Below, in pieces: positions 42,974 through 51,484 of a stretch of 64,000 nt of DNA. The notes under the pieces are model-generated. The model saw nothing but the letters and a program-made list of their open reading frames with translations, made no database searches and had not been told where the DNA came from. A program made the translations under genes and the position numbers. Origin of the DNA: DATBLE01 sp963719325 (GTDB lineage Bacteria; Actinomycetota; Thermoleophilia; Gaiellales; Gaiellaceae); contig CAVRBW010000016.1 in assembly GCA_963719325.1 (NCBI GenBank), forward strand, positions 67,844 through 131,843, read 5' to 3'. How positions within the stretch are numbered: position 1 is the stretch's first letter; each line of letters begins with the position of its first letter.

Positions 42974-44489
42974 ATGCTCACACTCAGGCGGAGAAACCTG
43001 CACCTGCGGGCCGGCGGTGCAACGATTTTCGGCCGCCCGCCCGCCTCAGGTGGACGGCGCGTCGTACGCCGGCTCATTCACCTCCTGGGCCAGCAGCAGC
43101 GCGGCTTCTCGCTGATCGAGGTCGTCTTCGCGCTGGTGCTCTTCGAGATCGCGGGGGCCTCGCTGATCGGCGTGCTCACGTCGGCCACCGCCGCAAGCAA
43201 AGTTGCCCGGCAGGGGACGGTCGCGCAACAAACAGCGTTGAGCCAGATCGAGTCAGTCCGGACGATCTCAGACTACAAGCAAATCGGTCTTGTAAACGGG
43301 AACCCGTCGGGGTGCATCGGTGTCACCACCCCGACTGCAGCGTGCCCGAACTCCTCGTATCCGCCTGCAACCGCCACCATCACCAAGGGCGGCGTGACCG
43401 CGACCGTGACCACGCAGGTCTCGTTCGTCAACAACGATCCGAACCCGCTCGCCTATTCGAACTACGCCTCCTACAAGAAGGTCGTCGTCACCGTCACGCG
43501 GACGAGCGACTCCAAGCAGCTCGCCCAGGAGATCACGTACGTCGCGCCGCCGGTCAAGGCGGACGCGACCAACGCCACGATCAACGCCACCGTCGTCGAC
43601 TACGGCAACAACGCCAGCGTTCCGAACGTCCCGGTGGCGCTCTCGACCGGGCCTAGCGCGCCCGAGAACGACACGACCAACGCTTCCGGTCTCGTCACGT
43701 TCGCAGGGCTGACACCCAACCCGGGGAGCGGACCTCAGCAGTACTACGACCTCAGCGTGACACCGCCGGGCGGGTACGTGACCCTGTACGACACCGTCTC
43801 GCCGAAGCCGCCCGCCCACGTGCAGCTCACGCCGGCCCAGACGTGGCCGACCTCGCTGTACGTCTACAAGCCGGCGACCATCACGTCCAACTGAAGAACA
43901 TCGACGGCACGACGTTCACCGGCAACGCAACGGTCACCGTCAAGCTACACGCGCAACTCGACGCAGTACTCGCGGGACTTCTCGTACACGGGCAGCCCGC
44001 TGACGATCACCTCGATGAGGAAGGAACGAACACCGTCGCGCTCATTCCGAACCTCCAGTACACCGTGTCGGTGACGGCCACCGGCTTCTACGAGGCCGAC
44101 GCCACGACCGGCGCGCCGCAGACGGCGCTCCCCGACACAACCGTGCCCGACAGCTACCCGACTGCTCTCACGCATACCTCGGTGGTGACCAACGCTCCGC
44201 AGGTGATCGCCGCCGTCACGGTCAAGAACAGCAGGACTCCGACGCCGGCCCTGTGCACCAACGCGACGGTCACGATCACGGTGGGCCCATGGAACGTCAG
44301 CGGACGACCCTGAGCGCAACGACAAACACAAGCGGGGTTACCTCCGTCGCGGGAGTTCCTGTGGGGGCTGGCTACACGATCAAGGCAACGACCACCGGCG
44401 GCCTTGTCAAGACCCTCACGTCGCAGACGATCGACACCGCGCATACCACGTTCACAGCGCAGGTCAGCGGCACCGGGAGCACGTGCTAA
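42974..44489 (+). CDS. PilV-like pseudopilin with Ig/CnaB-like repeats, frameshifted
   Basis: Prepilin-type protein. The class III signal is GQQQRGFSLIEVVFALVLFE, with Glu 5 after the cleavage Gly. The ectodomain has repeated beta-sandwich-like stretches, such as NATINATVVDYGNNASVPNV with NDTTNASGLVTFAGLTPNP, which resemble CnaB/carboxypeptidase-regulatory repeats. A first break near 43887 leads to VQLKNIDGTTFTGNATVTVK, with two compensating breaks near 43945 and 44022 and a last one near 44305, after which TTLSATTNTSGVTSVAGV runs to a TAA at 44487. The start choice (ATG 42974) leaves a long leader and is uncertain. Confidence 0.65.
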
Positions 44490-45126
44490 TGGCGCGACTG
44501 GTCATGCTGAGCCGCCTCCGACACGCGCACTCCGAATCAGGAGCTTCACGCTGGTCGAGCTGCTCGTCGCGATGTTCGTCCTCGTGGTCGGGGTGATGGT
44601 CGGTTGGTCGGGGCTGATGTCGACGACGGTCAAGACCAGCGCGCGGGTGCAGGAGCAGAGCACGTTGCAGACAGAGGTGCGAGCGGTCGTCGACCAGCTG
44701 GCCTCGGATCTCCGCCAAGCACAGTGCGATGCCTCGACGACGCCTGCAACGCCGCCCGTCGCGACAGGAACGGGAACGCAGCTCACCTTCTACTCGCCTG
44801 ACCGCTTGACGCCGTACCACCTGCGACAGATCTCGTACCGGCTGGCAGGCGGTGAGCTCGATCGCCGGTTCGCCACGACGACGAACACGAGCTCGACCGG
44901 CCCGCCGTGGACGTGGGGCTCGTTCGGCGGGTGGTCGAAGCAGATCGACTCCGTCACCAATACCGCGGTCTTCACGTACTACGACGCCGACGGCGCCGCC
45001 ACGTCGACGGCTGCCGACGTCGCCTCCGTCAACGTGGCTTTGACGGTCGCTCCGCATCCCGGCCTCGGCGGATCCAGCACCACCTACCAGACCACCATCG
45101 GCCTACGGACAGCGTCATGTTCCTGA
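44489..45126 (+). CDS. PilW-like pseudopilin, one frame break at the leader
   Basis: Minor pseudopilin. The ATG at 44489 overlaps the previous TAA (TAATG) and gives MARLVMLSRLRHAHSESG. One missing G near 44540 would restore the leader to SESGGFTLVELLVAMFVL. The rest reads QTEVRAVVDQLASDLRQAQC, then YRLAGGELDRRFATTTNTSS and a C-terminal TYQTTIGLRTASC, about 212 residues. The early Glu and conserved hydrophobic helix fit a PilW/GspJ-type minor pilin. Its end overlaps the next start by ten bases. Confidence 0.75.
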
Positions 45127-46592
45127 GGATCGAGGGACTTCGGAGCGAACGCGGGAACGCGATGGTGCTCGCGGTATTCATGATCGCGGCGCTGACGTTG
45201 CTGTCGGTCAGCCTCGTCGACGCCGTCCGCGGCGACTCCTCGCGCAGCGCCCGGGGCGTGACCCGCGGCGCCGCCTTCCAGGCCGCCGAGGCCGGAATCG
45301 ACGACTACACGTCGAAGCTGGTCATCGACAACCAGTACTTCCTCCACGACGTCGCGGCGGGCGAGTCGACGAGGTGGACGGCGAGTGGGTGCTCGGGAGG
45401 CCAGCAGGTCTCCTCGACAGCCTCGGATCCGGTCGCCTGGAGCTACGGGACGACCTGGACGTACTGCAGCGGAAAGAACAACTGGCGGCAGCTCAGCAAC
45501 GGCTACGAGTACAACCTCCAGGTCGGCGCCACGACCAGCAGCCAGCCGTACGTCGACATCGTCGCCACCGGGAGGAAGCAGGGAACGACCGTCTCCGGTG
45601 CGCGTCCTCGAGGAGCGCATCCATCCGTCGTCCGTCGCCGACTTCCAGATGATCGCCAACGCCGACATCGCGTACGGCTCGACGGCCGTGACCCGCGGCA
45701 AGGTCTACGTCGGCATCGACTCGAGCGGCCACGCGCACAGCGTCACGTACCAGTCGGGGAGCAAGGCGTACGCGAACGTCTACGCCGAGGGACAGGTGTA
45801 CGGGAACCCGATGGTCAGCCCGGCGAAGGCGTACGACTCGGACTCGAACCCGAACATCAGGAGCGTGATCAAGAGCCCGATCAGCTTCACCAGCTTCGCC
45901 AGCTCGCTCAGCAACATCCAGCAGGTGGCGGTCACCGACAGCCCGTCCATGACCTTCGACGACTCGTCGAAGGACGCGTGGCAGCTGACCTTCAACAGCA
46001 ACGGAACGTTCAGCATCCAGTCGTGCGTGAGGTACTACACGACGAACTGCTACGGCCAGAAGACCTACTACCCCGTCGATCAGCACGCCCCCACCTGCGG
46101 TTCCTCCACCACCTATAACGTCCCGACCAAAGGAGCGATCTACACGGCACAGACCGCGATCGTCTCGGGAACGGTGAACGGCCGCGTGACGGTTGCCTCG
46201 AATGACGACCTCGTCATCGGAAACAACATCAGCTACCTCGCCACAGGAGACGACGTCCTCGGGCTGATCGCGAAGAACGACATGCTCGTCGCCGCCTGGG
46301 CGCCGTGTCCCCTGAACTGGCGAGCGGCGACCATCGCCCAGAGCGGACAATGGACGTCAAAGGACTCGTGGACGGGGAATGACCCGCAGACGTGCTCCTA
46401 CGGCAACGGCACGTCGACCTTCGCGATGACCTTCACCGGCTCGACCGCGACCGCCTGGGCGGCTCGATGAGTCAGTTCTCCAGCCGTCTGTACAACTACG
46501 ACGACTCGCTGACGTACCTGCAACCGCCCTGGTTCCCGACGATCGACTACCCGTACACGGTGCTGCTCTTCCGCGAGCTTCCGCCCGCCTGA
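45117..46592 (+). CDS. PilX-like pilus-associated protein, two frame breaks
   Basis: Starts MFLRIEGLRSERGNAMVLAV with one hydrophobic helix and the early RGDSSRSARGVTRGAAFQAA, AEAGIDDYTSKL pattern of PilX N-terminal domains. It lacks a clear GFTLxE leader. The frame changes near 45600 (one extra G; true text RVLEERIHPSSVADFQMI) and near 46455, ending YNYDDSLTYLQPPWFPTIDY and LLFRELPPA. The large ectodomain has IRSVIKSPISFTSFASSLSN and GNNISYLATGDDVLGLIAKN, typical of actinobacterial pilus-tip-like proteins. Last gene of the pseudopilin run. Confidence 0.72.
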
Positions 46593-46743
46593 CGTGCATC
46601 GACCCATAGGGGGCGTGGACTCGAGTGTGGAGGTTCAGCCGATCGATGCTTCTGCCCGAAACCAGAGCGCGGCGCGCTGATCAGCGCGCCGCTCCTGCGT
46701 TGGATCGGGAGCGGCGCAGACCGGCCGGAGCCGGCGCCCGCGC

Positions 46744-47040
46744 CTACGCTCGGAAGTGCGTGGCGACCGTTGACGAGCGAGCGTCCTGGATCGTCAGGAC
46801 GCCGACCGTGTCGTTTGCCTCGTCGTACTCGTACACGACGACCATCCAGCGCCAGGGGCCGAGCACGAATCGAAGGCCCTCGTAGCCGCCGCCTTCCAGC
46901 TCGCGCCCGAGACGCGGGAACGACTCGAGCGGCTTGATCGAACGACGGAATCGCTCCGTCGTGTCGGCGGGGAGGCTGTGCGTGACGATCAGGCGATCGA
47001 GCGCCGCGACCGCCTCGGGCGTGACGATGACCTGCGGCAT
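46744..47040 (-). CDS. RelE/ParE-like toxin
   Basis: Type II toxin-type protein of 98 residues: PQVIVTPEAVAALDRLIVTH, RRSIKPLESFPRLGRELEGG, then WRWMVVVYEYDEANDTVGVL with TIQDARSS. This is the ParE/RelE beta-sheet pattern. ParE members block gyrase and RelE members cut mRNA; the sequence does not decide. The ATG lies nine bases after the stop of an antitoxin-like frame, the usual antitoxin-then-toxin order. Confidence 0.78.
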   Translation of the reverse strand: MPQVIVTPEAVAALDRLIVTHSLPADTTERFRRSIKPLESFPRLGRELEGGGYEGLRFVLGPWRWMVVVYEYDEANDTVGVLTIQDARSSTVATHFRA

Positions 47041-47049
47041 CGCATTCGC

Positions 47050-47217
47050 CTACAGCTCGTCGAGCGGAACGCCTTCGCCGCGCGCGAACTGCTCGCGGCC
47101 GCGTGCGATCGACTCGCGAGCCCCGGAGATTCCGTTCAGGACCTCGACGATCGTCCGCCCGTCGACCTCGGCATCGTCGATCGCCCGCGAGAGGAGCGAG
47201 CGGGCGAGCGTAGGAAT
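47050..47217 (-). CDS. Antitoxin-like protein without a normal start codon
   Basis: The open frame before the ParE-like toxin reads PTLARSLLSRAIDDAEVDGR, TIVEVLNGISGARESIARGR and EQFARGEGVPLDEL, a typical helical antitoxin ending. No ATG, GTG or TTG occurs between the upstream TAA (47242-47244) and the conserved region; an ATT at 47215-47217 is the nearest candidate. Either a rare start is used, or one of the single-base errors common in this stretch has removed it. It overlaps the 3' part of the PIN gene in another frame. Confidence 0.5.
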   Translation of the reverse strand: MPTLARSLLSRAIDDAEVDGRTIVEVLNGISGARESIARGREQFARGEGVPLDEL

Positions 47218-47595
47218 TTGCGTGCTGTCTGGACCGGAAGATTAGGTGCTAGCGCGAGCAGATGGGAGTCGCCCGAGACGAGGACCGCGCGCTGGCTTTC
47301 GGCGAGCGCCAACAGGTAGTCATCCCCCGGGTCGGCGGAACGGCGGGGAGGCGACGGAGGATCGGGAGAGATGACGGCTCCGCGCCGTAGCAGCTCCACG
47401 AAGGCGCCAGTCTCGCGTCCAGAGAGCGGTCGCGGAGTTTCGGTAGGCCAGCGCGCGCTCCAGCTCGGCGAGCAACGCCTCTGAGACGACCAGCTCAAAC
47501 TCGCCGGCGAGCCACTGCGACACGATCCTCGCGGGTGTCCCGCTGCGCGAGAGAAGGGCTGCGATGAGGATGTTCGGGTCGAGGACGGCGCGCAC
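47136..47595 (-). CDS. PIN-domain toxin, frameshifted as assembled
   Basis: PIN nuclease-type toxin. It begins MRAVLDPNILIAALLSRSGT with the first Asp, then ELVVSEALLAELERALAYR with a Glu, and after a break near 47440 (a missing G; true text YRKLRDRLSGRETGAF) continues DPGDDYLLALAESQRAVLVS and GDSHLLALAPNLPVQTARKF with the remaining acidic residues. The GTG at 47593-47595 directly follows the stop of a ribbon-helix-helix-type antitoxin. The last residues in this frame look unnatural, so the true 3' end is unclear. Confidence 0.7.
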
Positions 47596-47778
47596 TCAGC
47601 GCCGACGCGACCGCGTCCTGTGCTGGGCCTCAACGGCAAGCGCCAGCGCTCTCTCCTCGTCCGCATCTTCGCTCTGCCAAAGACGCTCGAGGCGGTCGAA
47701 GCCGAGTTCGCGACGCAGGGCCTCCTCGATCACATCGCTGTCGCCCTTCCCCGTGCGACGCCGCCGCGAATCTGGCAC
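47596..47778 (-). CDS. Antitoxin partner of the PIN toxin
   Basis: Small protein of 60 residues: GKGDSDVIEEALRREL, then GFDRLERLWQSEDADEERAL and ALAVEAQHRTRSRRR. The DVIEEALRREL stretch resembles the helix of CopG-type antitoxins, followed by an acidic toxin-binding part. The start is GTG at 47776-47778; a longer N-terminus is possible. The TGA abuts the GTG of the PIN gene, so the pair is co-translated. Confidence 0.6.
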   Translation of the reverse strand: MPDSRRRRTGKGDSDVIEEALRRELGFDRLERLWQSEDADEERALALAVEAQHRTRSRRR

Positions 47779-47928
47779 GTGGTACCTCTGGTCACTGGGA
47801 TCGAGACCTGACCGCGATCTGCGAGCACGCCGGGATCGCCCACGAACCCGAGCACGACCGGGCGAAAGCGAACGGCATCCACGCCGAACCAGGTCAGCGG
47901 GGCCACTCCCGCTGAGGTGGAGCGCCCC

Positions 47929-48489
47929 TCAGGGCGCGATATCGCCGCGTGCTTCCCGCAGCCCTCGGATATCGATCAGGTCCTGGTCGCGCCCGGCGAG
48001 GTTCTTGAGGTCGAGCAAGTCCTCGAAGCTGACGTATCGGACGACGCCGAAGTCGTAGCGCGCCTCGACCGCTGCCTGATCGAGGCGCTCGTAGTCCTCG
48101 CGCGTTTCGAGCTTGCCGGCGACGTACTGCAGGATGTCGAGCCGCCCGTACGCGGTCGCAAGATCCCAGCTGGCAAACCCGAGCAATCCTTCGAGGGTGA
48201 ACGGAACCGGAAGCTCCTCGGGACGGAAATCCCCCAGAGAGAGCGGCCTTGCCTCCAGCTCGACGAGGGCGCCCCAGAGCCGGGCGAGGTTGTCTCGATC
48301 CGGCTTCGGCACGACGTCGATGTCCTTCGTGGCTCGCGGAAACCCGTGATGGGCGACGGCAACGCCCCCGATCACGATGAAGGCCACCCCGTGCCCGACG
48401 AGGGCAGACAGAATGGCCGGGACGTCCGGAAACTGCGGCATCTGCCCCGATGCCGTCTGACGGGCTCGCCCCCGTCGACCGCGACTCAC
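47929..48489 (-). CDS. Nucleotidyltransferase-fold protein (AbiEii/MNT-like)
   Basis: Protein of 186 residues with a nucleotidyltransferase signature: IVIGGVAVAHHGFPRATKDI then DVVPKPDRDNLARLWGALVE, giving the GG motif and the DxD pair (DID). The C-terminal half includes EDYERLDQAAVEARYDFGVV and LLDLKNLAGRDQDLIDIRGL. Such proteins, paired with a DNA-binding partner, form toxin-antitoxin or abortive-infection modules that modify tRNA or proteins. The GTG at 48487-48489 overlaps the HTH gene stop (GTGA); an internal ATG at 48439-48441 is an alternative start. Confidence 0.72.
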   Translation of the reverse strand: MSRGRRGRARQTASGQMPQFPDVPAILSALVGHGVAFIVIGGVAVAHHGFPRATKDIDVVPKPDRDNLARLWGALVELEARPLSLGDFRPEELPVPFTLEGLLGFASWDLATAYGRLDILQYVAGKLETREDYERLDQAAVEARYDFGVVRYVSFEDLLDLKNLAGRDQDLIDIRGLREARGDIAP

Positions 48490-49016
48490 TCGGCCACTCC
48501 GCCCGCAAGCTCGTTCAGCGACTGGTGAAGCGCTGTGACCTGGAGCACGCGCTCCTCCGGCGTCGTCTCCTCGAACTGCCGCCGGAGCTCGAGAAGCGAG
48601 ACGTTCGGGCGCGGCAGCCGGGCGACGTCCTCGCGAAAGACCAGGCGCTGACCGAGCTCACTCCAGCCGAGGTCGTCCATCGCCCGGGAGAGCAGCCCGC
48701 GCGTCCGTCCCGAGCGGCGAAGCTCGCTGACCCTGGTCGCCAGCTCGAGCAGAGGTGCGGTCTCGACGCCCAGCCGGCTCGAGCCGCTGGCCGGCGCAAC
48801 GACGGGGATGCGGCCGCGATCGATCCACTGATCGAGGGCGGTGACGCTAACGCCGAGCAGGCACGCCGCTCGACGCTTCGGAACGGCTGGCCCGACCTGG
48901 CGACGGAGCGCAACTTCGATCTGGCGCAGCTCGTCGCGGAGCCCAGGATCACGCGTCTGGCGGATCGCTAGTCGCAGCCGGACGATCGGCTCGAGCAATG
49001 ATGCCGCCGCTGGCAT
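48486..49016 (-). CDS. Helix-turn-helix DNA-binding protein, probable antitoxin/regulator
   Basis: Protein of 176 residues beginning MPAAASLLEPIVRLRLAIRQ. A helix-turn-helix lies near residues 45-75 (PKRRAACLLGVSVTALDQWI, DRGRIPVV), followed by a long helical region (ARLPRPNVSLLELRRQFEET). It is translated into the nucleotidyltransferase gene by a GTGA overlap. A TATACT box sits six bases before the ATG, so the mRNA is probably leaderless. It is likely the autoregulating partner of a two-gene module. Confidence 0.68.
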   Translation of the reverse strand: MPAAASLLEPIVRLRLAIRQTRDPGLRDELRQIEVALRRQVGPAVPKRRAACLLGVSVTALDQWIDRGRIPVVAPASGSSRLGVETAPLLELATRVSELRRSGRTRGLLSRAMDDLGWSELGQRLVFREDVARLPRPNVSLLELRRQFEETTPEERVLQVTALHQSLNELAGGVAE

Positions 49017-49022
49017 GTGTAG

Positions 49023-49046
49023 AGTATAAAGCACCTTGGTGTTTAA
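49023..49046 (-). promoter_or_regulatory. Leaderless promoter and inverted repeat before the HTH gene
   Basis: On the minus strand TATACT (49023-49028) ends six bases before the ATG at 49016. Immediately upstream, TTAAACACC-AA-GGTGCTTTA (49026-49045) is an imperfect inverted repeat overlapping the -10. It would be a natural operator for the HTH protein. Confidence 0.5.
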
Positions 49047-49124
49047 GATGAATATTCGCCAACTTATCGGTCGGCGCCTGCGGCTGCTTTCAGACCTTGG
49101 GCGGCCGCGCCAGGCGCATTCGGG

Positions 49125-49538
49125 TCAACGGCTGCGGAACGGGTTCTCGACGCGTACGCCTCCGTAGTCCTCGCCGTCGGCGAGGTCTTCCGAGAGCACG
49201 ATGTCGCAGCCGAGCGCGCGGCTCGCTTCCAGGATCGCGGCGTCCCAGTAGGAGATGCGGAAACGCTGCCCGGTCGCCAGCGCGGCGAGCATCACCGCTG
49301 TCGTGATCTCCTGGACCGGGAAGCGTAGGAACGACTCGACGAGCTTCGTGGCTTGCTCGTGAGTGAGCGGGTCTCGTCGGCTCACGCGGGTCGCTTGGAC
49401 GTAGAACTCCTGCAGCACCTGAACGGAGAGCGCCACGTCCTTGCCGGCGAGGATCTCGTTCGCGCGGTCGGCCTTTACCTGCTCGTCCGGGTCGCGTGAG
49501 ACCGCGTAGAGCAGGATGTTCGTGTCAACGAATCGCAC
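49125..49538 (-). CDS. vapC: VapC-type PIN-domain toxin
   Basis: PIN RNase toxin of 137 residues. The catalytic acidic residues are visible in VRFVDTNILLYAVSRDPDEQ (Asp), VLQEFYVQATRVSRRDPLTH (Glu), YWDAAILEASRALGCD (Asp) and LSEDLADGEDYGG (Asp). VapC toxins cut tRNA or rRNA. I used the GTG at 49536-49538, which overlaps the antitoxin end by 14 bases. The frame is intact and of normal length. Confidence 0.88.
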   Translation of the reverse strand: MRFVDTNILLYAVSRDPDEQVKADRANEILAGKDVALSVQVLQEFYVQATRVSRRDPLTHEQATKLVESFLRFPVQEITTAVMLAALATGQRFRISYWDAAILEASRALGCDIVLSEDLADGEDYGGVRVENPFRSR

Positions 49539-49764
49539 GAGCGTGGAGCTCGTCGCGGCCGAGGCGGTCGCGCGCGCTGAAGCGCGCGATCTCCTCCTGG
49601 ACCCGCCGCTGCTGGGTCTCGAGGCGGGCAAACTCGGCCTCCCGCTCGGAGAGCGAGCGCAGGTAGTCGGCAACCAGGGCGCTGACCGAGCTGCCGCGCT
49701 CGGCGGCGCGGATCCGCGCATTGCGATAGACGTCGTCAGGCACCGAGACCGTGATGTTCTTCAC
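49525..49764 (-). CDS. vapB: VapB-type ribbon-helix-helix antitoxin
   Basis: Antitoxin of 79 residues. The N-terminus MKNITVSVPDDVYRNARIRA is a classical ribbon-helix-helix start, followed by ERGSSVSALVADYLRSL. The C-terminal half (AEFARLETQQRRVQEEIARF) is a helix that would mask the VapC site. It is the first gene of the pair and probably represses its own promoter. Confidence 0.85.
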   Translation of the reverse strand: MKNITVSVPDDVYRNARIRAAERGSSVSALVADYLRSLSEREAEFARLETQQRRVQEEIARFSARDRLGRDELHARAIR

Positions 49765-49908
49765 GCCAACAGGCTATCACAGCATCACGGTTTCTGTGAA
49801 ACACGAAGACGCACTCGCCTTCGACGTGTGAGCATGGACGACGGCGCCTCGATACCGCGCAGTCGGCGGGCTTCCCGTACTCAGCCACCTTCAAGGAACA
49901 GACCAGCC

Positions 49909-50460
49909 GTGCCGATAGGAAAGACGTGGATCTCACGGTCACGCCCACGCGCTCGGGCGCTCCTCGTCGTCCTGATGCTCACGGTTGCCGCAGCCGCCGC
50001 AGGGTGGTTGGTGTTGCGCACCCGAAACACCGACGAGGGCTCCGCGCCCGCGGTGACGACGACGGCGAAGGTGCACCGCGCCTCGTCCACACCGGCGACC
50101 ACGCCGCACCGAACGGCGACCAAGCCGAAGGCGACACCAGCTCCTGGCACCCAGCTGCCCGTCGCCCTCCGTCGCGCGCTTGCGACCCAGAACGTCGTCG
50201 TCGTCGCCCTCTACGACCCGAAGGCGACGATCGACGGAACCGCCCTCCGTGAGGCAAAGGCTGGCGCAAAGCTTGCGGGCAGCTCGTTCGTGCCGGTCGA
50301 CGTGCGGAAGAGCAGCATCGCCGCGGTCAACGCTCGGTACGGCGTCATGCAGGATCCGGCCGTTCTCGTGCTACGACCTTCCGGAGATGTCGCCGTACAG
50401 ATCGACGGCTTCGCCGACCGCGACACCGTCGCGCAGGCTGCCGTCAACGCCGGCTCGTGA
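49909..50460 (+). CDS. Membrane-anchored thioredoxin-like protein, function unknown
   Basis: Single-span protein of about 183 residues from GTG 49909. Basic stretch ISRSRPRARA, one helix (LLVVLMLTVAAAAAGWLVLR), a Thr/Ala/Pro linker, then a domain NVVVVALYDPKATIDGTALR, SSFVPVDVRKSSIAAVNARY, GVMQDPAVLVLRPSGDVAVQ that resembles a thioredoxin fold. The expected CxxC is absent, so redox activity is unlikely. AAGGA lies 12 bases upstream, which is loose; an ATG at 49834 is an alternative start. Neighbours give no clue to function. Confidence 0.6.
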   Translation: MPIGKTWISRSRPRARALLVVLMLTVAAAAAGWLVLRTRNTDEGSAPAVTTTAKVHRASSTPATTPHRTATKPKATPAPGTQLPVALRRALATQNVVVVALYDPKATIDGTALREAKAGAKLAGSSFVPVDVRKSSIAAVNARYGVMQDPAVLVLRPSGDVAVQIDGFADRDTVAQAAVNAGS

Positions 50461-50550
50461 TCCGGTTCGGCCGGCACGCGCCGCCGAAGGGCGAACTCGT
50501 AGAGAAGCCGGCGGTGCCAGCTCAACAGTGGCCTGCACGGGAACCCTGGC

Positions 50551-50790
50551 GTGCCTCCACACGAGCTCTTCGTCCGTCACGCGCGGAAGGACGGCCAGCT
50601 GGTTGCGGTCCTGCGCGCGGTCGACCGCGGCGAGACCTGCGTCGTCGAGGCCGAGGTCTATCCCGGCGGATCGGCTGAGGCCGTGCGGCCCGGCCCGTAT
50701 GCGTTCCGGGACTCGAGCCAGGCCGGCGCCTTCGTCACCGAGGCTGTGGCGGCGCTGATGTATCTCGGCTGCGACGTCCAGGCCGAATAG
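50551..50790 (+). CDS. Small hypothetical protein (79 residues)
   Basis: Open frame from GTG 50551: PPHELFVRHARKDGQLVAVL, RAVDRGETCVVEAEVYPGG, then YAFRDSSQAGAFVTEAVAAL and MYLGCDVQAE. An alpha/beta mix without known domain. GC-rich third positions support it. The REP palindrome at 50809 follows 18 bases after its stop. Confidence 0.5.
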   Translation: MPPHELFVRHARKDGQLVAVLRAVDRGETCVVEAEVYPGGSAEAVRPGPYAFRDSSQAGAFVTEAVAALMYLGCDVQAE

Positions 50791-50808
50791 GCCGGCGTCC
50801 AGCTCGTG

Positions 50809-50833
50809 AGAACCGGTGCCAGGCACCGGTTCT
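50809..50833. repeat. REP palindrome, left copy
   Basis: Arms AGAACCGGTGCC and GGCACCGGTTCT around a single A. An identical 25-nt copy lies at 51451-51475, so the two bracket the transposase gene. The arms can be extended by one G/C pair here. Confidence 0.9.
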
Positions 50834-50905
50834 CAAACCGCGCCGAAAGGGTGCCGAGAGATGCGCGCCACCTGTTGAGACGCGGCTGCAGCGCTACGGT
50901 CGATC

Positions 50906-51484
50906 ATGGGCCGAGAGCGACGCACCGACGAGCCTGGCGGCGTCTATCACGTCACCTGCCGAGGCAACAACAGAGGCCCGGTCTTCGCCGATGAAGGCGA
51001 CCGCCTGCTCTTCATCGACCTCCTCGGGCGCTCAGTGGAGCGATATCAATGGCTCGTATTCGCCCACTGCCTGATGACGACCCACTACCACCTTGTCATC
51101 CAGATTCCGAGTGGCGGCCTTTCAGCCGGAATGTGCCTGCTCAACGGGGACTTTGCCCGAAAGGCGAACAAGCGCCATGGACGCGGAGGGCATGTCTTCC
51201 ACGACCGCTTCGCGGCAGCTCGGATCGCCCACGCCGGCCATCTGCTCGAGGCGTGCCGTTATGTGGTGCTCAACCCTGTCCGCGCAGGCATCTGCGATTC
51301 GCCCGAGTCCTGGCGCTGGAGCAGCTACCGCGCCTGCGCGGGGCTCGAGTTCGCTCCCAGCTTCCTAGCTGAATCGCAGCTTCTCGGGCTCTTCGGCGGC
51401 AATGCCGACCGAGCAAGACGCGCCTACCGCGCCTTCGTCCGTGAGGGACGAGAACCGGTGCCAGGCACCGGTTCTAACCCGTGA
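50906..51484 (+). CDS. REP-associated tyrosine transposase (RAYT, Y1/IS200-like)
   Basis: Single-strand transposase-type HUH enzyme of 192 residues. The start GRERRTDEPGGVYHVTCRGN is typical, the metal-binding His pair is in HCLMTTHYHLVIQIP, and the candidate catalytic Tyr lies in CRYVVLNPVRAGICDSPESW, the RAYT signature. RAYTs nick REP palindromes; here two copies flank the gene. The right palindrome lies inside the last codons (EPVPGTGSNP), so the end was probably shaped by the repeat. The 3' end overlaps pilB convergently by 11 bases. Confidence 0.9.
   Translation: MGRERRTDEPGGVYHVTCRGNNRGPVFADEGDRLLFIDLLGRSVERYQWLVFAHCLMTTHYHLVIQIPSGGLSAGMCLLNGDFARKANKRHGRGGHVFHDRFAAARIAHAGHLLEACRYVVLNPVRAGICDSPESWRWSSYRACAGLEFAPSFLAESQLLGLFGGNADRARRAYRAFVREGREPVPGTGSNP
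51451..51475. repeat. REP palindrome, right copy
   Basis: Identical in all 25 bases to the copy at 50809-50833 (arms AGAACCGGTGCC/GGCACCGGTTCT around A). It lies inside the transposase 3' end and touches the pilB stop (51474-51476), so it may also act as a barrier between the convergent transcripts. Confidence 0.9.

Noticed and set aside
44907..46118. Continuation of the PilX-like gene in its first frame beyond 45600
   Set aside because: The text turns Arg-rich and loses pilus-type sequence; the other frame carries the conserved continuation.
46744..51484. Prophage or integrative element carrying the toxin-antitoxin genes
   Set aside because: No integrase, phage structural gene, attachment repeat or change in base composition is seen; only a RAYT is nearby.
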